NCBI GenBank assembly: GCA_018969585.1
Contig: JAGWYB010000004.1
Coordinates: forward strand, 1 to 55,447
Length of the DNA stretch: 55,447 bases
Origin: Actinomycetales bacterium
GTDB taxonomy: Bacteria; Actinomycetota; Actinomycetes; Nanopelagicales; Nanopelagicaceae
Reading direction: 5' to 3'
Positions 26,225 through 35,384 of the stretch are shown in pieces. The notes under the pieces are model-generated. The model had not been told where the DNA came from. It ran no database searches and saw only the letters and a program-made list of their open reading frames with translations. The number at the start of each line of letters is the position of its first letter. Within the stretch, counting starts at the first letter, position 1. Made by a program: the position numbers and the translations under genes.

Positions 26225-27295
26225 ATGAAATCAAGAAAGTCGATGAAGCCGCTTTTTGCAGCGGCAACATCAGTCGCACTTGTTCTTGGAATGTCTCTAA
26301 CTGCCGCACCAGCTAACGCTAATAACTATGTAATTGGCGTAAGCAATGGTTGGGCAGGAAATTCATGGCGCGAGACAATGGTTTGCGCAATTAAGGCAGA
26401 AGCTACTCTCTCCAAGAAAGTATCAAAGGTCCTTGTATCGTCACGTAATACTGATGCTGCAGGCCAATCTGCTGACGTTCGCGCATTTATCAGCCAGAAA
26501 GTAAATGCAATTATCATTAACCCAGGTGATAAGGATGCAATTAACCCAGCACTTGGCGAAGCTATTAAAGCTGGCATCAAAGTCATCGCAGTTGATGGAC
26601 CGGTAAGCGCTCCTGGCGCATATATCGTTTCCAACGACCAGAAGAAGTACGGCGCAGCAGGTGCTGAAGCTCTTGCAAAGGCCATGAACTACAAGGGCAA
26701 TGTTCTTTACATGCGCGGTATTTCCGGTCACCCAGCTGACACTCTCCGTGACGAAGGCTTCAAGTCGGTCATGGCGAAGTACAAGAACATGAAGGTGACT
26801 AAAGAAGTATTCACCAACTGGGATTGGGCAAAGGGTGGCGAGCTTGCAAAGCAGCTACTTAAGCCAGGTAAGTTCCAAGGAGTTTGGACTTCCGGTATCG
26901 ACTATCCAGTAGTCGAAGCTATGAAGACAAACCTACGTGGCAAGTACATCCCACTAGTTGGTGCTGATAACAACGAGTTCCTCCGCCAGACCAAGGAATT
27001 GGCAAGCAAGGGCTTCGTTGGAATCGTCGTATCTAACCCAGCCGTTATCGGTGGCGCCGGACTTAAGGTCGCTCTCGATGTTCTTGATGGTAAGACCGTT
27101 GCAAGCGAGTCACTATTGACTCCAACTGCTTGGACTTACAAGGCAAACAAGAAGGAGATTGATTCTTCTTACTTCGTTGGCCAAGAGGCGACATTCTCAA
27201 GCGCCGTCAAGATCCCTGGCTACACAACCTTCAGCCCAGCACAGCTGTTCCGCTGCAAGGCACCACAAGACTCCGATGACGGAGCTCGTGCATAG
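26225..27295 (+). CDS. Sugar ABC transporter substrate-binding protein (CUT2 type)
   Basis: A 356-residue periplasmic-binding-protein (type 1, Peripla_BP_4-like) sugar receptor. The signal peptide is basic MKSRKSMK, then a hydrophobic core ending TAAPANA (residues 26-32). Mature binding-fold motifs are GVSNGWAGNSWRETM, NPGDKDAINPAL and VDGPVSAPGAYIVSND. No lipobox cysteine is present, unusual for a Gram-positive receptor. Codon choice (AAG, TAC, AAC, CTT rich) differs from neighbours and suggests high expression. First gene of the transporter operon. Ligand unknown. Confidence 0.92.
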   Translation: MKSRKSMKPLFAAATSVALVLGMSLTAAPANANNYVIGVSNGWAGNSWRETMVCAIKAEATLSKKVSKVLVSSRNTDAAGQSADVRAFISQKVNAIIINPGDKDAINPALGEAIKAGIKVIAVDGPVSAPGAYIVSNDQKKYGAAGAEALAKAMNYKGNVLYMRGISGHPADTLRDEGFKSVMAKYKNMKVTKEVFTNWDWAKGGELAKQLLKPGKFQGVWTSGIDYPVVEAMKTNLRGKYIPLVGADNNEFLRQTKELASKGFVGIVVSNPAVIGGAGLKVALDVLDGKTVASESLLTPTAWTYKANKKEIDSSYFVGQEATFSSAVKIPGYTTFSPAQLFRCKAPQDSDDGARA

Positions 27296-27319
27296 TTAGA
27301 ACGCGATAAGCGTTTACCG

Positions 27320-27347
27320 AACCTCAGAGCCGAAAGGCTCTGAGGTT
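27320..27347 (+). terminator. Intercistronic hairpin after the binding-protein gene
   Basis: A perfect 12-base-pair stem (AACCTCAGAGCC with GGCTCTGAGGTT) capped by a GAAA tetraloop, 24 bases after the binding-protein stop and 27 before the ATPase start. No T-run follows, so partial termination or 3' mRNA protection is likelier than full termination. Confidence 0.65.
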
Positions 27348-27374
27348 CTCACTTGAAAAACGTGAAGGGAAGCG

Positions 27375-28826
27375 ATGGGAAATCTTCTTGAGATCCGCGC
27401 AGTAGCAAAGAACTACGGCCCAGTTGTGGCCCTTCGAAACGCTAATTTCACCGTCGCACCAGGCGAGATACACGCGTTAATGGGAGCAAATGGCGCAGGC
27501 AAGTCAACTCTCGTAAAAATACTTACAGGTGTAATCAGTGGCGATGCCGGTACCATCAAATTAAATGGCGAAGAAATACATTTCACTTCTCCCGATAATG
27601 CTCGTAAAAATGGCGTCGCTCCGGTTTTTCAAGACCCAGCGTTAATTCCTGATCTCTCACTTCGTCGTAATCTTCGGCTAACCAATACCAATATCGCTAA
27701 ATTTGAAGAGAAAATTGCCTATCTTGGGCTAAAAATTAATCTTGAAGAACAAGTTTCTCGAATTGAATTACCAATTTTAAGAATGATTGATTTAGCGCGG
27801 GCGCTCGCCCATGATCCAAAACTATTAATTCTTGATGAAATCACCGCAGCCTTGCCAGCAAATCTTGCCGAAGTTGTAATTAGAGTTATGAATGAAGAGA
27901 AAGCTCGGGGAAATTCAGTTGTCTTTATCTCCCACCGCTTATCTGAGATAGGTGAAATTTGTGACCGCGTTACCGTGTTACGGGATGGAATCGACGTCGA
28001 TTCTTTCAATACTTCGGAGGGCGATGAGGATCGAATTGTTTCGGCAATGCTTGGCAGCAAGATTACAAGTGCTGAATCGAAAAATCGAAGCGCATCAATA
28101 AGTAAAGAACCATTACTCACGGTTCGAGGAATTAAAGATGGAGATAAATTAGTAAATATTGATTTTGAGATTTATCCCGGAGAAATCCTGGGCATAGTCG
28201 CACTTGAAGGACAGGGCCAGGATTCGCTCTTCGATATTCTCGCAGGCGAAGTGAGCGCAAAAGCCGGTGAGATCCACTTCAGCAATAAAAAAGTTGATTT
28301 TTCTCATCCCGCCGACGCGATCAAGTTAGGGATTAGCTATGTACCTGGTGATCGAAAAACTGCGCTACTTCCGCAGCGATCTATTCGGGAAAATCTTGCT
28401 CTCACCAAGTTCCGCAAACTTCGAAGTTGGAATTGGATAAACCAAAAAAATGAAGATTCTTTAGTCGATAAGGCAGTTTCGAATCTCGAGATTGATACTC
28501 GTGCTAGCTCTCAAGTAAAGCAACTAAGTGGTGGTAATCAGCAGAAAGTGACAATTGGTCGCTGGATCACAACTGGCTTTGACCTACTGCTCTGTTTTGA
28601 CCCGACTCGGGGTATTGATGTTGGAACCAAGAATCAAATCTATAAATTGCTATCAGGGCTCTCAGCTGAAGGTAAATCAGTCCTTTTATTCACGAGTGAA
28701 CTCCGTGAAGTCCAACTCGTATGCGACCGAGCGATTGTTCTTTATAACGGAAAAGTTCAAGGTGTTTTCGATGCCGCAAAAGCTGATGAAGAGTTACTCC
28801 TTAATGCAGCTTACGGGAGAAACTAA
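27375..28826 (+). CDS. Sugar ABC transporter ATP-binding protein (tandem domains)
   Basis: A 483-residue CUT2-type ATPase (RbsA/XylG-like) with two nucleotide-binding domains. Domain 1 has an intact Walker A (GANGAGKST) and Walker B (LLILDEITAAL) but a degenerate signature (LPILRMID). Domain 2 has a good signature (LSGGNQQ) but no Walker A lysine (ALEGQGQDS) and an altered Walker B (CFDPTRG). Only one of the two composite ATP sites can be active, a more extreme form of the asymmetry known in this family. GAAGGGAAG precedes the ATG. Confidence 0.93.
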   Translation: MGNLLEIRAVAKNYGPVVALRNANFTVAPGEIHALMGANGAGKSTLVKILTGVISGDAGTIKLNGEEIHFTSPDNARKNGVAPVFQDPALIPDLSLRRNLRLTNTNIAKFEEKIAYLGLKINLEEQVSRIELPILRMIDLARALAHDPKLLILDEITAALPANLAEVVIRVMNEEKARGNSVVFISHRLSEIGEICDRVTVLRDGIDVDSFNTSEGDEDRIVSAMLGSKITSAESKNRSASISKEPLLTVRGIKDGDKLVNIDFEIYPGEILGIVALEGQGQDSLFDILAGEVSAKAGEIHFSNKKVDFSHPADAIKLGISYVPGDRKTALLPQRSIRENLALTKFRKLRSWNWINQKNEDSLVDKAVSNLEIDTRASSQVKQLSGGNQQKVTIGRWITTGFDLLLCFDPTRGIDVGTKNQIYKLLSGLSAEGKSVLLFTSELREVQLVCDRAIVLYNGKVQGVFDAAKADEELLLNAAYGRN

Positions 28827-28828
28827 TT

Positions 28829-29779
28829 ATGAAACTTTCGCTTCGAGAGCAATACTGGAATCTTTCCATTCTTGGTTTAGTAATTATTTTAACCGTCTGG
28901 CGCAGCAACCAACTTCCAGTGTTCGGCTCATACGAAATCAAGACCATCATTCTTGGAATTATTCCAATCGCATTGTTAGCTATGGGCCAGTCTCTGATAA
29001 TTATTGGCGGTGGCATAAACCTTGCCATTGGCGCGGAAGCTATTCTTATCAATTGCATCACTGCTAAATACAGCGAGGGCAGTGACTTCGCAACATCGCT
29101 ACGCTGGGCGTTACTAGGAATCGTAATTTCAGTTATTGTCGGCGCGGTAACTGGATGGATAATTTCTAAATCTGGAATCGCAGATATCGTTGTAACTTTA
29201 GCAACTAGTTTCGTCTTGATTGGATTCGCCCTCTTTATTCAACCCGGGCCTGGTGGTGGTGTGAATCTAGATTTTGCTAAATATTTCATTGGTGGTGAAG
29301 ATTCCTATCTCGCACCTTTATTTGTTCTATTCTTACCAATACTTTTAATCTGGCTACCACTTCAAAAATCTCGCCTCGGTATCTCTTTCTACGCGATCGG
29401 ATCAAGTAAAGATGCAGCGTTTTTATCTGGTGTAAATGTGGCTCGCACGAGAGTTTCGCTCTATGCAGTGGGTGGTTTATTCGCAGGCCTTTGTGGCGTT
29501 TCGCTGACAGCAATTACTCAAGCCGCTAGTCCATTCGCGGTAATCAGCAATACTGCAACGTTGAACTCTGTTGCAGCTGCCGTGCTGGGTGGCGTTGCTC
29601 TAGCCGGTGGTGTGGGCGGTTTATTTGGCCCAGCCCTGGCATCGCTTGTTCTCTATTACATCCCGACCATCATGCTCGGTTACGGAATTGATCCGGCTTA
29701 TAGCCAGATCATCCAAGGCGCGCTAACTATCTTGGTCGTCTTAGTTGGCGGGTTACTAAGAGCAAGGGGTAAGCGATGA
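28829..29779 (+). CDS. Sugar ABC transporter permease 1
   Basis: A 316-residue CUT2 permease (BPD_transp_2) with about eight to ten hydrophobic segments, including ALLAMGQSLIIIGGGINLAIGA and the coupling segment FYAIGSSKDAAFLSGVNVARTRVSLYAVGG. Its start lies two bases after the ATPase stop, and its end overlaps the second permease (ATGA). The two permeases should form a heterodimeric channel. Confidence 0.93.
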   Translation: MKLSLREQYWNLSILGLVIILTVWRSNQLPVFGSYEIKTIILGIIPIALLAMGQSLIIIGGGINLAIGAEAILINCITAKYSEGSDFATSLRWALLGIVISVIVGAVTGWIISKSGIADIVVTLATSFVLIGFALFIQPGPGGGVNLDFAKYFIGGEDSYLAPLFVLFLPILLIWLPLQKSRLGISFYAIGSSKDAAFLSGVNVARTRVSLYAVGGLFAGLCGVSLTAITQAASPFAVISNTATLNSVAAAVLGGVALAGGVGGLFGPALASLVLYYIPTIMLGYGIDPAYSQIIQGALTILVVLVGGLLRARGKR

Positions 29780-30711
29780 AACTCAAAATCAATAGATCAA
29801 TGATCGCACTCTGGATAATTCTTGCGCTGACTTTTCTTGTAACTGGTCTCGTTGATTCTTATTTCTTCTCAATTCCATCTATCGGTATCACTCTGCAACT
29901 CGCGGCACCATTGGGATTACTTGCTGCTGGTCAAACAATCGTGATGCTCACTGGCGGTATCGATCTTTCCTTGGCCATGATTGCTACCGGCGCTGCTTAT
30001 ATTGTTAGCGTTAAATCTGAATCTGGACTATTAATCTCGTTGGCATACGCCCTGATCTTCTGTGTAGTGGTCGGAGCAGTGAACGGAATTGCGGTAGGAG
30101 TCTTTGGAGTTAATCCTCTAATTATGACTCTGAGTATGAGCGCGATTTTGATTGGTGTATTTACAGTAGGCGTCTCAACCTTCCTCCGCGGCAGCTCACG
30201 TATGCCAGATCTTCTTATTACCGCAAGCTCGGGATTAATTCTTGATCCAATTACTTGGCCGCTCATCATTTGGATAATCGTTGGTGGATTTGTTCACTTC
30301 TCCTTAACGCGAACTGGTTTCGGTCGAGTTATTTATGCAATTGGCGATAACGCTAAAGCAGCGCGCCTTGCTGGTGTGAAAGTTTGGCAGGTTCAGATTG
30401 CAGTATATGTATCTTGCGCAATTCTTGGTGGTATGGCTGGAATTATGTTGGGTGGCCAATCTGGTGCAGTTGCCATCAGCTTAGCTAACTCTTATTTACT
30501 ACCCTCAGTTGCGGCCGTAGTTATCGGTGGAACATCAATTATGGGCGGAATGGGCAGTTATTCTGGAAGTGTGATGGGGGCTTTGATTCTCTCCGTACTT
30601 TCATATCTCTTAGCAACTCTGAATTCATCAGAGGCCTTCAAACAATTAGTTTATGGAGGTATTGTCCTAGCCCTGGCTTGGGTTTACTCTTCAATCTCAG
30701 AGAGAAAGTAA
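29776..30711 (+). CDS. Sugar ABC transporter permease 2
   Basis: A 311-residue CUT2 permease: GLLAAGQTIVMLTGGIDLSLAMIATGA near the N-terminus and VIYAIGDNAKAARLAGVKVWQVQIAVY in the ATPase-contact region, then VAAVVIGGTSIMGGMGSYSGSVMGA. Its pairing with permease 1 and the tandem ATPase makes a complete importer. A Gfo/Idh dehydrogenase follows four bases later, linking uptake to oxidation. Confidence 0.93.
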   Translation: MKLKINRSMIALWIILALTFLVTGLVDSYFFSIPSIGITLQLAAPLGLLAAGQTIVMLTGGIDLSLAMIATGAAYIVSVKSESGLLISLAYALIFCVVVGAVNGIAVGVFGVNPLIMTLSMSAILIGVFTVGVSTFLRGSSRMPDLLITASSGLILDPITWPLIIWIIVGGFVHFSLTRTGFGRVIYAIGDNAKAARLAGVKVWQVQIAVYVSCAILGGMAGIMLGGQSGAVAISLANSYLLPSVAAVVIGGTSIMGGMGSYSGSVMGALILSVLSYLLATLNSSEAFKQLVYGGIVLALAWVYSSISERK

Positions 30712-30715
30712 TCTG

Positions 30716-31846
30716 ATGAGCACCGCAGCAGTTATCGGAACTGGATTTATCGGTACCGTTCATATTGAAGCAATTAGAAGAATGGGTGTTCCGGTAAAAG
30801 GTGCGCTCGCCGGAAGCGCTGAAAGCACGAAATCTGCCTCGGATCGCTTAAATCTAGCCCATAGCTATAAAGATGTATCTGAGATCGCAAGCGATAAAGA
30901 TGTAAATATCGTGCATGTAACGAGCCCAAACGCGCTTCACTTTGAACAGGTAACGACGTTATTAAATGGTGGAAAGCATGTTATCTGTGAAAAACCACTT
31001 GCGCTCACCGCTAAAGAGGGCGAAGAATTACTTCGCCTTGCTGAATCAAAAGGTTTAGTGCACGCCCTTTGTTTTAATACTCGTTTCTATCCGATGGTTC
31101 ACGAAGCAAAGAGCCTTGTGAAGGCAGGGAAAATCGGCGCTCCAACTTATGTTAAGGGCTCGTATCACCAAGATTGGCTACTTCAAGCAACGGATTGGAA
31201 TTGGCGGTTAGAGGGTGAGAAGGCCGGTGATTTGCGCGCGATAGCCGATATCGGTTCTCATTTAATTGACCAAATCTCTTTTGTGACTGGACTTGAAGTT
31301 GAATCTGTACTCGCCGATTTACACACAATAGTAAAGGAGCGACAGAAGCCAACCGGACCGGTCCAAACTTTTACCGTAGATAAAACTTCAAAGCGGGAAA
31401 CTGTGAAGATGAGTTCAGATGATGCCGCCGGCGTACTTATTAGGTATAAGAATGGTGCGCGCGGAACCGTCTCAATTTCACAAGTAAGTGCTGGTCGAAA
31501 AAATAATCTTTCTTGGGAAATATCCGGAACCGAATCGGCAATTGCTTATGACTCCGTAGAGCCAGAAAAATTATGGATTGGCCACCGAGGAATTCCCAAT
31601 GAAATTTCGTTGAAAGATCCCACGACTATTTCAAGCGATGCGGCGCGTAACGCTTTTTATCCGGGCGGACATATTGAGGGGTTTGGCGAGACTTTTCGAG
31701 CGCTCTTTGAGCGAGTTTATGGCGATATCGAAAGCACAAATCGCAAAGTTGATTATCCGAATTTCCGCGATGGAGTTACCAGCCTTCGCGTAACAGATGC
31801 AATCGCAAAGAGTTCGAAGACCCAGAGCTGGGTTAAGTTAGATTAG
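30716..31846 (+). CDS. Gfo/Idh/MocA-family oxidoreductase
   Basis: A 376-residue NAD(P)-dependent sugar or cyclitol dehydrogenase. The Rossmann motif is GTGFIGTVH, the family motif EKPLAL (with catalytic Lys) is near residue 95, and DIGSHLIDQ carries the catalytic Asp/His pair. It lies in the transporter operon between permease 2 and the sugar isomerase/epimerase, so it probably acts on the imported sugar. Substrate and regiochemistry unknown. Confidence 0.88.
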   Translation: MSTAAVIGTGFIGTVHIEAIRRMGVPVKGALAGSAESTKSASDRLNLAHSYKDVSEIASDKDVNIVHVTSPNALHFEQVTTLLNGGKHVICEKPLALTAKEGEELLRLAESKGLVHALCFNTRFYPMVHEAKSLVKAGKIGAPTYVKGSYHQDWLLQATDWNWRLEGEKAGDLRAIADIGSHLIDQISFVTGLEVESVLADLHTIVKERQKPTGPVQTFTVDKTSKRETVKMSSDDAAGVLIRYKNGARGTVSISQVSAGRKNNLSWEISGTESAIAYDSVEPEKLWIGHRGIPNEISLKDPTTISSDAARNAFYPGGHIEGFGETFRALFERVYGDIESTNRKVDYPNFRDGVTSLRVTDAIAKSSKTQSWVKLD

Positions 31847-31861
31847 AAAAGGAGAAATAAC

Positions 31862-32788
31862 ATGAAGCTAGGACTACTAACCGCACCACTTCCCAGCGTT
31901 CCGCTCCTCGAGATTGCTGACTGGGCGAGCGCGCAAGGATTCGAAATGCTCGAAGTCTGTTGTTGGCCGAAGAGCGCTGGTGCAAATCGACGTTATGCGG
32001 GCATTACCCATATCGAAGTAGAAGATATCTCCCAAGGTAAATGCGACGAGATTGTTGGAGAACTGAAAAAACGCAAGATAACTATGTCAGCCCTTGGTTA
32101 TTATCCAAATAACCTCCATCCAGATCCCGCACACCGCAAAGAAGTTAATGATCACACCAAAAAGGTGATCCGCGCTGCCGGAATGATGGGTATTCCGGTT
32201 GTTAGTACCTTTATTGGAGCTGATGCCAATAAGACTCAAGAAGACAATTGGGAAGAAGCTAAAAAAGTTTGGAAAGATATTGTTAAGTACGCCGAAGATA
32301 ATAATGTAAAGATTGCTATTGAGAATTGTCCGATGATTTTCAGCAAAGACGAATGGCCCGGTGGGCACAACCTTGCGTTTTCGCCGAAGATTTGGCGCGA
32401 AATGTTTGATTTCTTCGGTCCAACTGTGGGATTAAATTTAGATCCATCACACTTAATTTGGCAGATGATTGATGTGGATAGAGTAATTCGTGAATTTGGA
32501 TCGCGGGTGTATCACACCCACGTTAAAGATATGGAGATAGATCGCGAAGGTCTCTACAACAACGGCGTTATGACCAAAGGAATCGGTTGGCAACGCCCAA
32601 GACTTCCAGGTTATGGAGAAGTTAATTGGGCGCGCTTCGTCTCCGGGTTATCCCAAGTTGGATATGACTACGTGCTCTGTATAGAGCATGAAGATCGTCG
32701 CTTCGAAGGAACCGATGATCTAGTCAAGCAAGGCTTCTTGATTGCACGCAATCAAATATCCGCGCTACTTCCAATGACGATTCGTTAA
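31862..32788 (+). CDS. Sugar phosphate isomerase/epimerase (AP endonuclease 2 fold)
   Basis: A 308-residue TIM-barrel protein of the xylose-isomerase-like superfamily. Candidate metal ligands are the Glu in IAIENCP, Asp/His in NLDPSHLIW, His in [10 protein letters not shown] and Glu in CIEHEDRRF. Similar proteins act as keto-sugar isomerases, epimerases or IolE-like dehydratases. A strong AAAGGAG site precedes the ATG. Last gene of the transporter operon; the end overlaps by four bases with the convergent second Gfo/Idh gene. Confidence 0.86.
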   Translation: MKLGLLTAPLPSVPLLEIADWASAQGFEMLEVCCWPKSAGANRRYAGITHIEVEDISQGKCDEIVGELKKRKITMSALGYYPNNLHPDPAHRKEVNDHTKKVIRAAGMMGIPVVSTFIGADANKTQEDNWEEAKKVWKDIVKYAEDNNVKIAIENCPMIFSKDEWPGGHNLAFSPKIWREMFDFFGPTVGLNLDPSHLIWQMIDVDRVIREFGSRVYHTHVKDMEIDREGLYNNGVMTKGIGWQRPRLPGYGEVNWARFVSGLSQVGYDYVLCIEHEDRRFEGTDDLVKQGFLIARNQISALLPMTIR

Positions 32789-33990
32789 GCGTTTACGGTC
32801 GCAACAATGCGATCAGTAAACTCTTGAGTATTTGGATCTTTGAGAATTAACTTAACGCGACCATCAGGCAGAGTCTCTTGTTTGATGATGGTCTTACCCT
32901 CAAAGGTTTGAGGCTTCGAGGAGATTCGTGGCGTTGATCCGCCGCGCCAATCTAGATCGACTTTTGCCCAACCATTGCTCTCTGCTGATTTATAGCAAGC
33001 ATCCATGATGGCGTTAACAACATATCCATCGTAGAAAGTCTCCATAGGTTGAGTTCCGGCTTCCATTGAGTGGAACATGTCAGAGAACATATCTACATAA
33101 CCCAACTCAGCGACTTCATCGCCTACCGGGAAGAGCCAGCCAGTTGAGGCTTCAGCTTTCTCTGCGACATAAGAGTTTCCTTCGGCTGCCGTAAACATTT
33201 CAAAACCGGTACGGAGGAAGTGGTTCATCCAGATAGTTCCATGTGTTCCGGCAACTTCATCGCGAAGGTCCATACCACCGCGGAATGTCCATGAAACTTC
33301 AAATTGTCCAATAGCGCCGGACTCAAATTTAATGAGCGCGATTGCGTTATCTTCCGCGTTGATTGGGTGAACTAAGGTATCTCGCCAACAGAGGACTTCT
33401 ACTGGACGATTATTTTTACCAACGAAGTTTCGGATAATTTCAATGCAATGGCAACCTAAGTCGATTATGCAACCACCGCCTGCCTGTTTATCATCCCAGA
33501 ACCAAGCGCTATGTGGCCCAGGATGCGTTTCTCTTGAGCGGACCCAGAGAACATCACCGACTGCGCCAGCCTTTACCGATTTAACCGCCTTCAAAGTCTT
33601 TGGTGTGTAGCAGAGATCTTCTAAGTAGCCAGCGAATACTCCAGCCTTTTCAACTACATCAAGAATTCTTTTCGCTTCAGCGCCATTGCGCGCGAGTGGT
33701 TTGGTACAGAGTATCGCTTTACCAGATTTAGCCGCGAGAGTTATAGCTTCTTCGTGCATATGGTTTGGGAGCGCAACTACGACAACTGAGACATCTGGAT
33801 GATTAATCGCATCTTCAATGCTGGTGGTGTAATTAGGAATATTCCATCGCTTTGAGAATGCCTCACCACGCTCTTTACTTCGCGAATAAACAATCGCGAC
33901 CGAGTCTCGATTTCGTTGTCCATGAAGAGTCATTGTGTAGAAATCACCAATTAACCCTGTGCCCAACATCGCAATTTTCTGCGCCTTCAT
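32785..33990 (-). CDS. Gfo/Idh/MocA-family oxidoreductase
   Basis: A 401-residue dehydrogenase: [13 protein letters not shown] cofactor loop, [15 protein letters not shown] at the EKP position (Glu replaced by Thr) and [13 protein letters not shown] with the catalytic Asp/His. The start at 33990 follows GGGAGAG; an upstream in-frame ATG would extend it by nine residues towards the operator. It is divergent from the FAD oxidoreductase, with operator site 3 between. Probably acts on a glycoside or sugar intermediate of the island. Confidence 0.86.
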   Translation of the reverse strand: MKAQKIAMLGTGLIGDFYTMTLHGQRNRDSVAIVYSRSKERGEAFSKRWNIPNYTTSIEDAINHPDVSVVVVALPNHMHEEAITLAAKSGKAILCTKPLARNGAEAKRILDVVEKAGVFAGYLEDLCYTPKTLKAVKSVKAGAVGDVLWVRSRETHPGPHSAWFWDDKQAGGGCIIDLGCHCIEIIRNFVGKNNRPVEVLCWRDTLVHPINAEDNAIALIKFESGAIGQFEVSWTFRGGMDLRDEVAGTHGTIWMNHFLRTGFEMFTAAEGNSYVAEKAEASTGWLFPVGDEVAELGYVDMFSDMFHSMEAGTQPMETFYDGYVVNAIMDACYKSAESNGWAKVDLDWRGGSTPRISSKPQTFEGKTIIKQETLPDGRVKLILKDPNTQEFTDRIVATVNA

Positions 33991-34019
33991 ATCTCTCCCA
34001 TCCTCAATGGTTTCCAATT

Positions 34020-34034
34020 AGTCTATACATTTAG
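34020..34034. promoter_or_regulatory. Predicted GntR/HutC-type operator, site 3
   Basis: AGTCTATACATTTAG lies between the divergent Gfo/Idh and FAD oxidoreductase genes. Against site 2 it differs only at two mirror-image positions of the palindrome (A to C, G to T), exactly what a dimeric DNA-binding protein tolerates, and keeps the ACATTTAGC flank. Confidence 0.6.
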
Positions 34035-34073
34035 CGCACTGATGAATAGACTCCATTTTTGAATCGGAGGGCC

Positions 34074-35384
34074 ATGACAAAAGAGTTATCTGAATACGAG
34101 GTCGTCGTAGTCGGGGCCGGTTCGGCCGGTGCAACCGCGGCGTTAGCTGCATCCCAGAGTGGGGCGCGGACCTTGCTGATCGATCGCCTGCCATTTGCTG
34201 GAGGCACGAGCACTGGCGTTCTCGACACTTTCTATGGTTTCTATACCCCCGGTGAAGTTGCCAAAAAAGTCGTTGGTGGAATTCCAGATCAAGTTGTAAC
34301 AGAGTTGAAGAAGTTGGGCCCGGTTGTTGAGCGTCCTAATACTTATGGCGCAGGAACCGGAGTTACCTACAACCCAGAACATTTAAAGGTGGCGTGGGAA
34401 CGGTTGTTGCGGAAAAGCAACTGTGACCTATTACTTCACTCGCTCGTTCATGATGCAAAAACTAAAGATGGTCGAATTACCGAAATAACTCTGGCGAATC
34501 GCGCTGGCGTTTATCGAGTGAAGGCCCAGGTGTTTATTGATTGTTCGGGAGATGCGGATCTGACTCATCTCGCTGGATTCTCATATGAACGCGCTGGAGA
34601 TATCTCAGCTGCCCAGACACTTACAACCACATTTCGGATGGTCAATGTTGATATGAAAGAACGTAAAACCATCAATAAAGATCAACTACACGAACTTATG
34701 CAGCAAGCAAGCAAAGATGGTTTTGATCTGCCGCGCCGCGAAGGATCAGATCACATAACAACCGTTCCAAATACAACCGCAACGGTAATGACAAGATTAG
34801 ATTCAATCCGTAACAATCCCGATGGTTTTGAATCAGTTGTAGAAGATCCATTCTTTCTAACTGAATCAGAGATGAAAGGCCGCGAACAAGCTTTGGAATA
34901 TGCTCGATTCTTGAAGGAGCGAGTCCCTGGGTATAAAGATGCAGAAATCTATGGCTTATCAACATTCCTTGGCATTCGAGAGACGCGGCGAGTTTATGGA
35001 GATTATCGAGTCACTCGCGAAGATGTTTTAACAGCTCGCCAATTTGACGATCAGATTGGACTTTGTGGTGCACCAATTGAAGATCATCACAGTGGAGATG
35101 GCACGCAATGGCGCTATCTTCCCGAGGGCAGCGCAGTCGGTATTCCATTATCAGCGTTACGAATAAAGGGTTCTGAAAATACTCTGGTGGCCGGCCGCTG
35201 TTTTTCAGCTAGCCACGATGCGCACGCAAGTATCCGATCAATGGCGCAATGTATGGCAATGGGTGCGGCTGCCGGAGTTACCGCTGCTTTGGCTACAAAA
35301 GCAAAGAAAACTATCCGTGAAATAGAGGTATCTGAGGTGCAAACAAAACTGCGCGAAGGTGGCGCGATTCTCTCGCTCCAATGA
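34074..35384 (+). CDS. FAD-dependent oxidoreductase (FAD_oxidored family)
   Basis: A 436-residue flavoprotein with the dinucleotide motif VVGAGSAGATAALAASQSGA and ID at the end of beta-2, a GG-rich segment (LPFAGGTSTGVLDTFYGFYTPGE), IDCSGDADLTHLAG, and ARCF-like VAGRCFSASHDAHASIRSMAQCMAMGAAAG at the C-terminus. The family occurs in carbohydrate clusters with poorly known substrates. I use ATG 34074, preceded by GGAGGG. The stop overlaps the start of the next gene (ATGA). Confidence 0.86.
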   Translation: MTKELSEYEVVVVGAGSAGATAALAASQSGARTLLIDRLPFAGGTSTGVLDTFYGFYTPGEVAKKVVGGIPDQVVTELKKLGPVVERPNTYGAGTGVTYNPEHLKVAWERLLRKSNCDLLLHSLVHDAKTKDGRITEITLANRAGVYRVKAQVFIDCSGDADLTHLAGFSYERAGDISAAQTLTTTFRMVNVDMKERKTINKDQLHELMQQASKDGFDLPRREGSDHITTVPNTTATVMTRLDSIRNNPDGFESVVEDPFFLTESEMKGREQALEYARFLKERVPGYKDAEIYGLSTFLGIRETRRVYGDYRVTREDVLTARQFDDQIGLCGAPIEDHHSGDGTQWRYLPEGSAVGIPLSALRIKGSENTLVAGRCFSASHDAHASIRSMAQCMAMGAAAGVTAALATKAKKTIREIEVSEVQTKLREGGAILSLQ

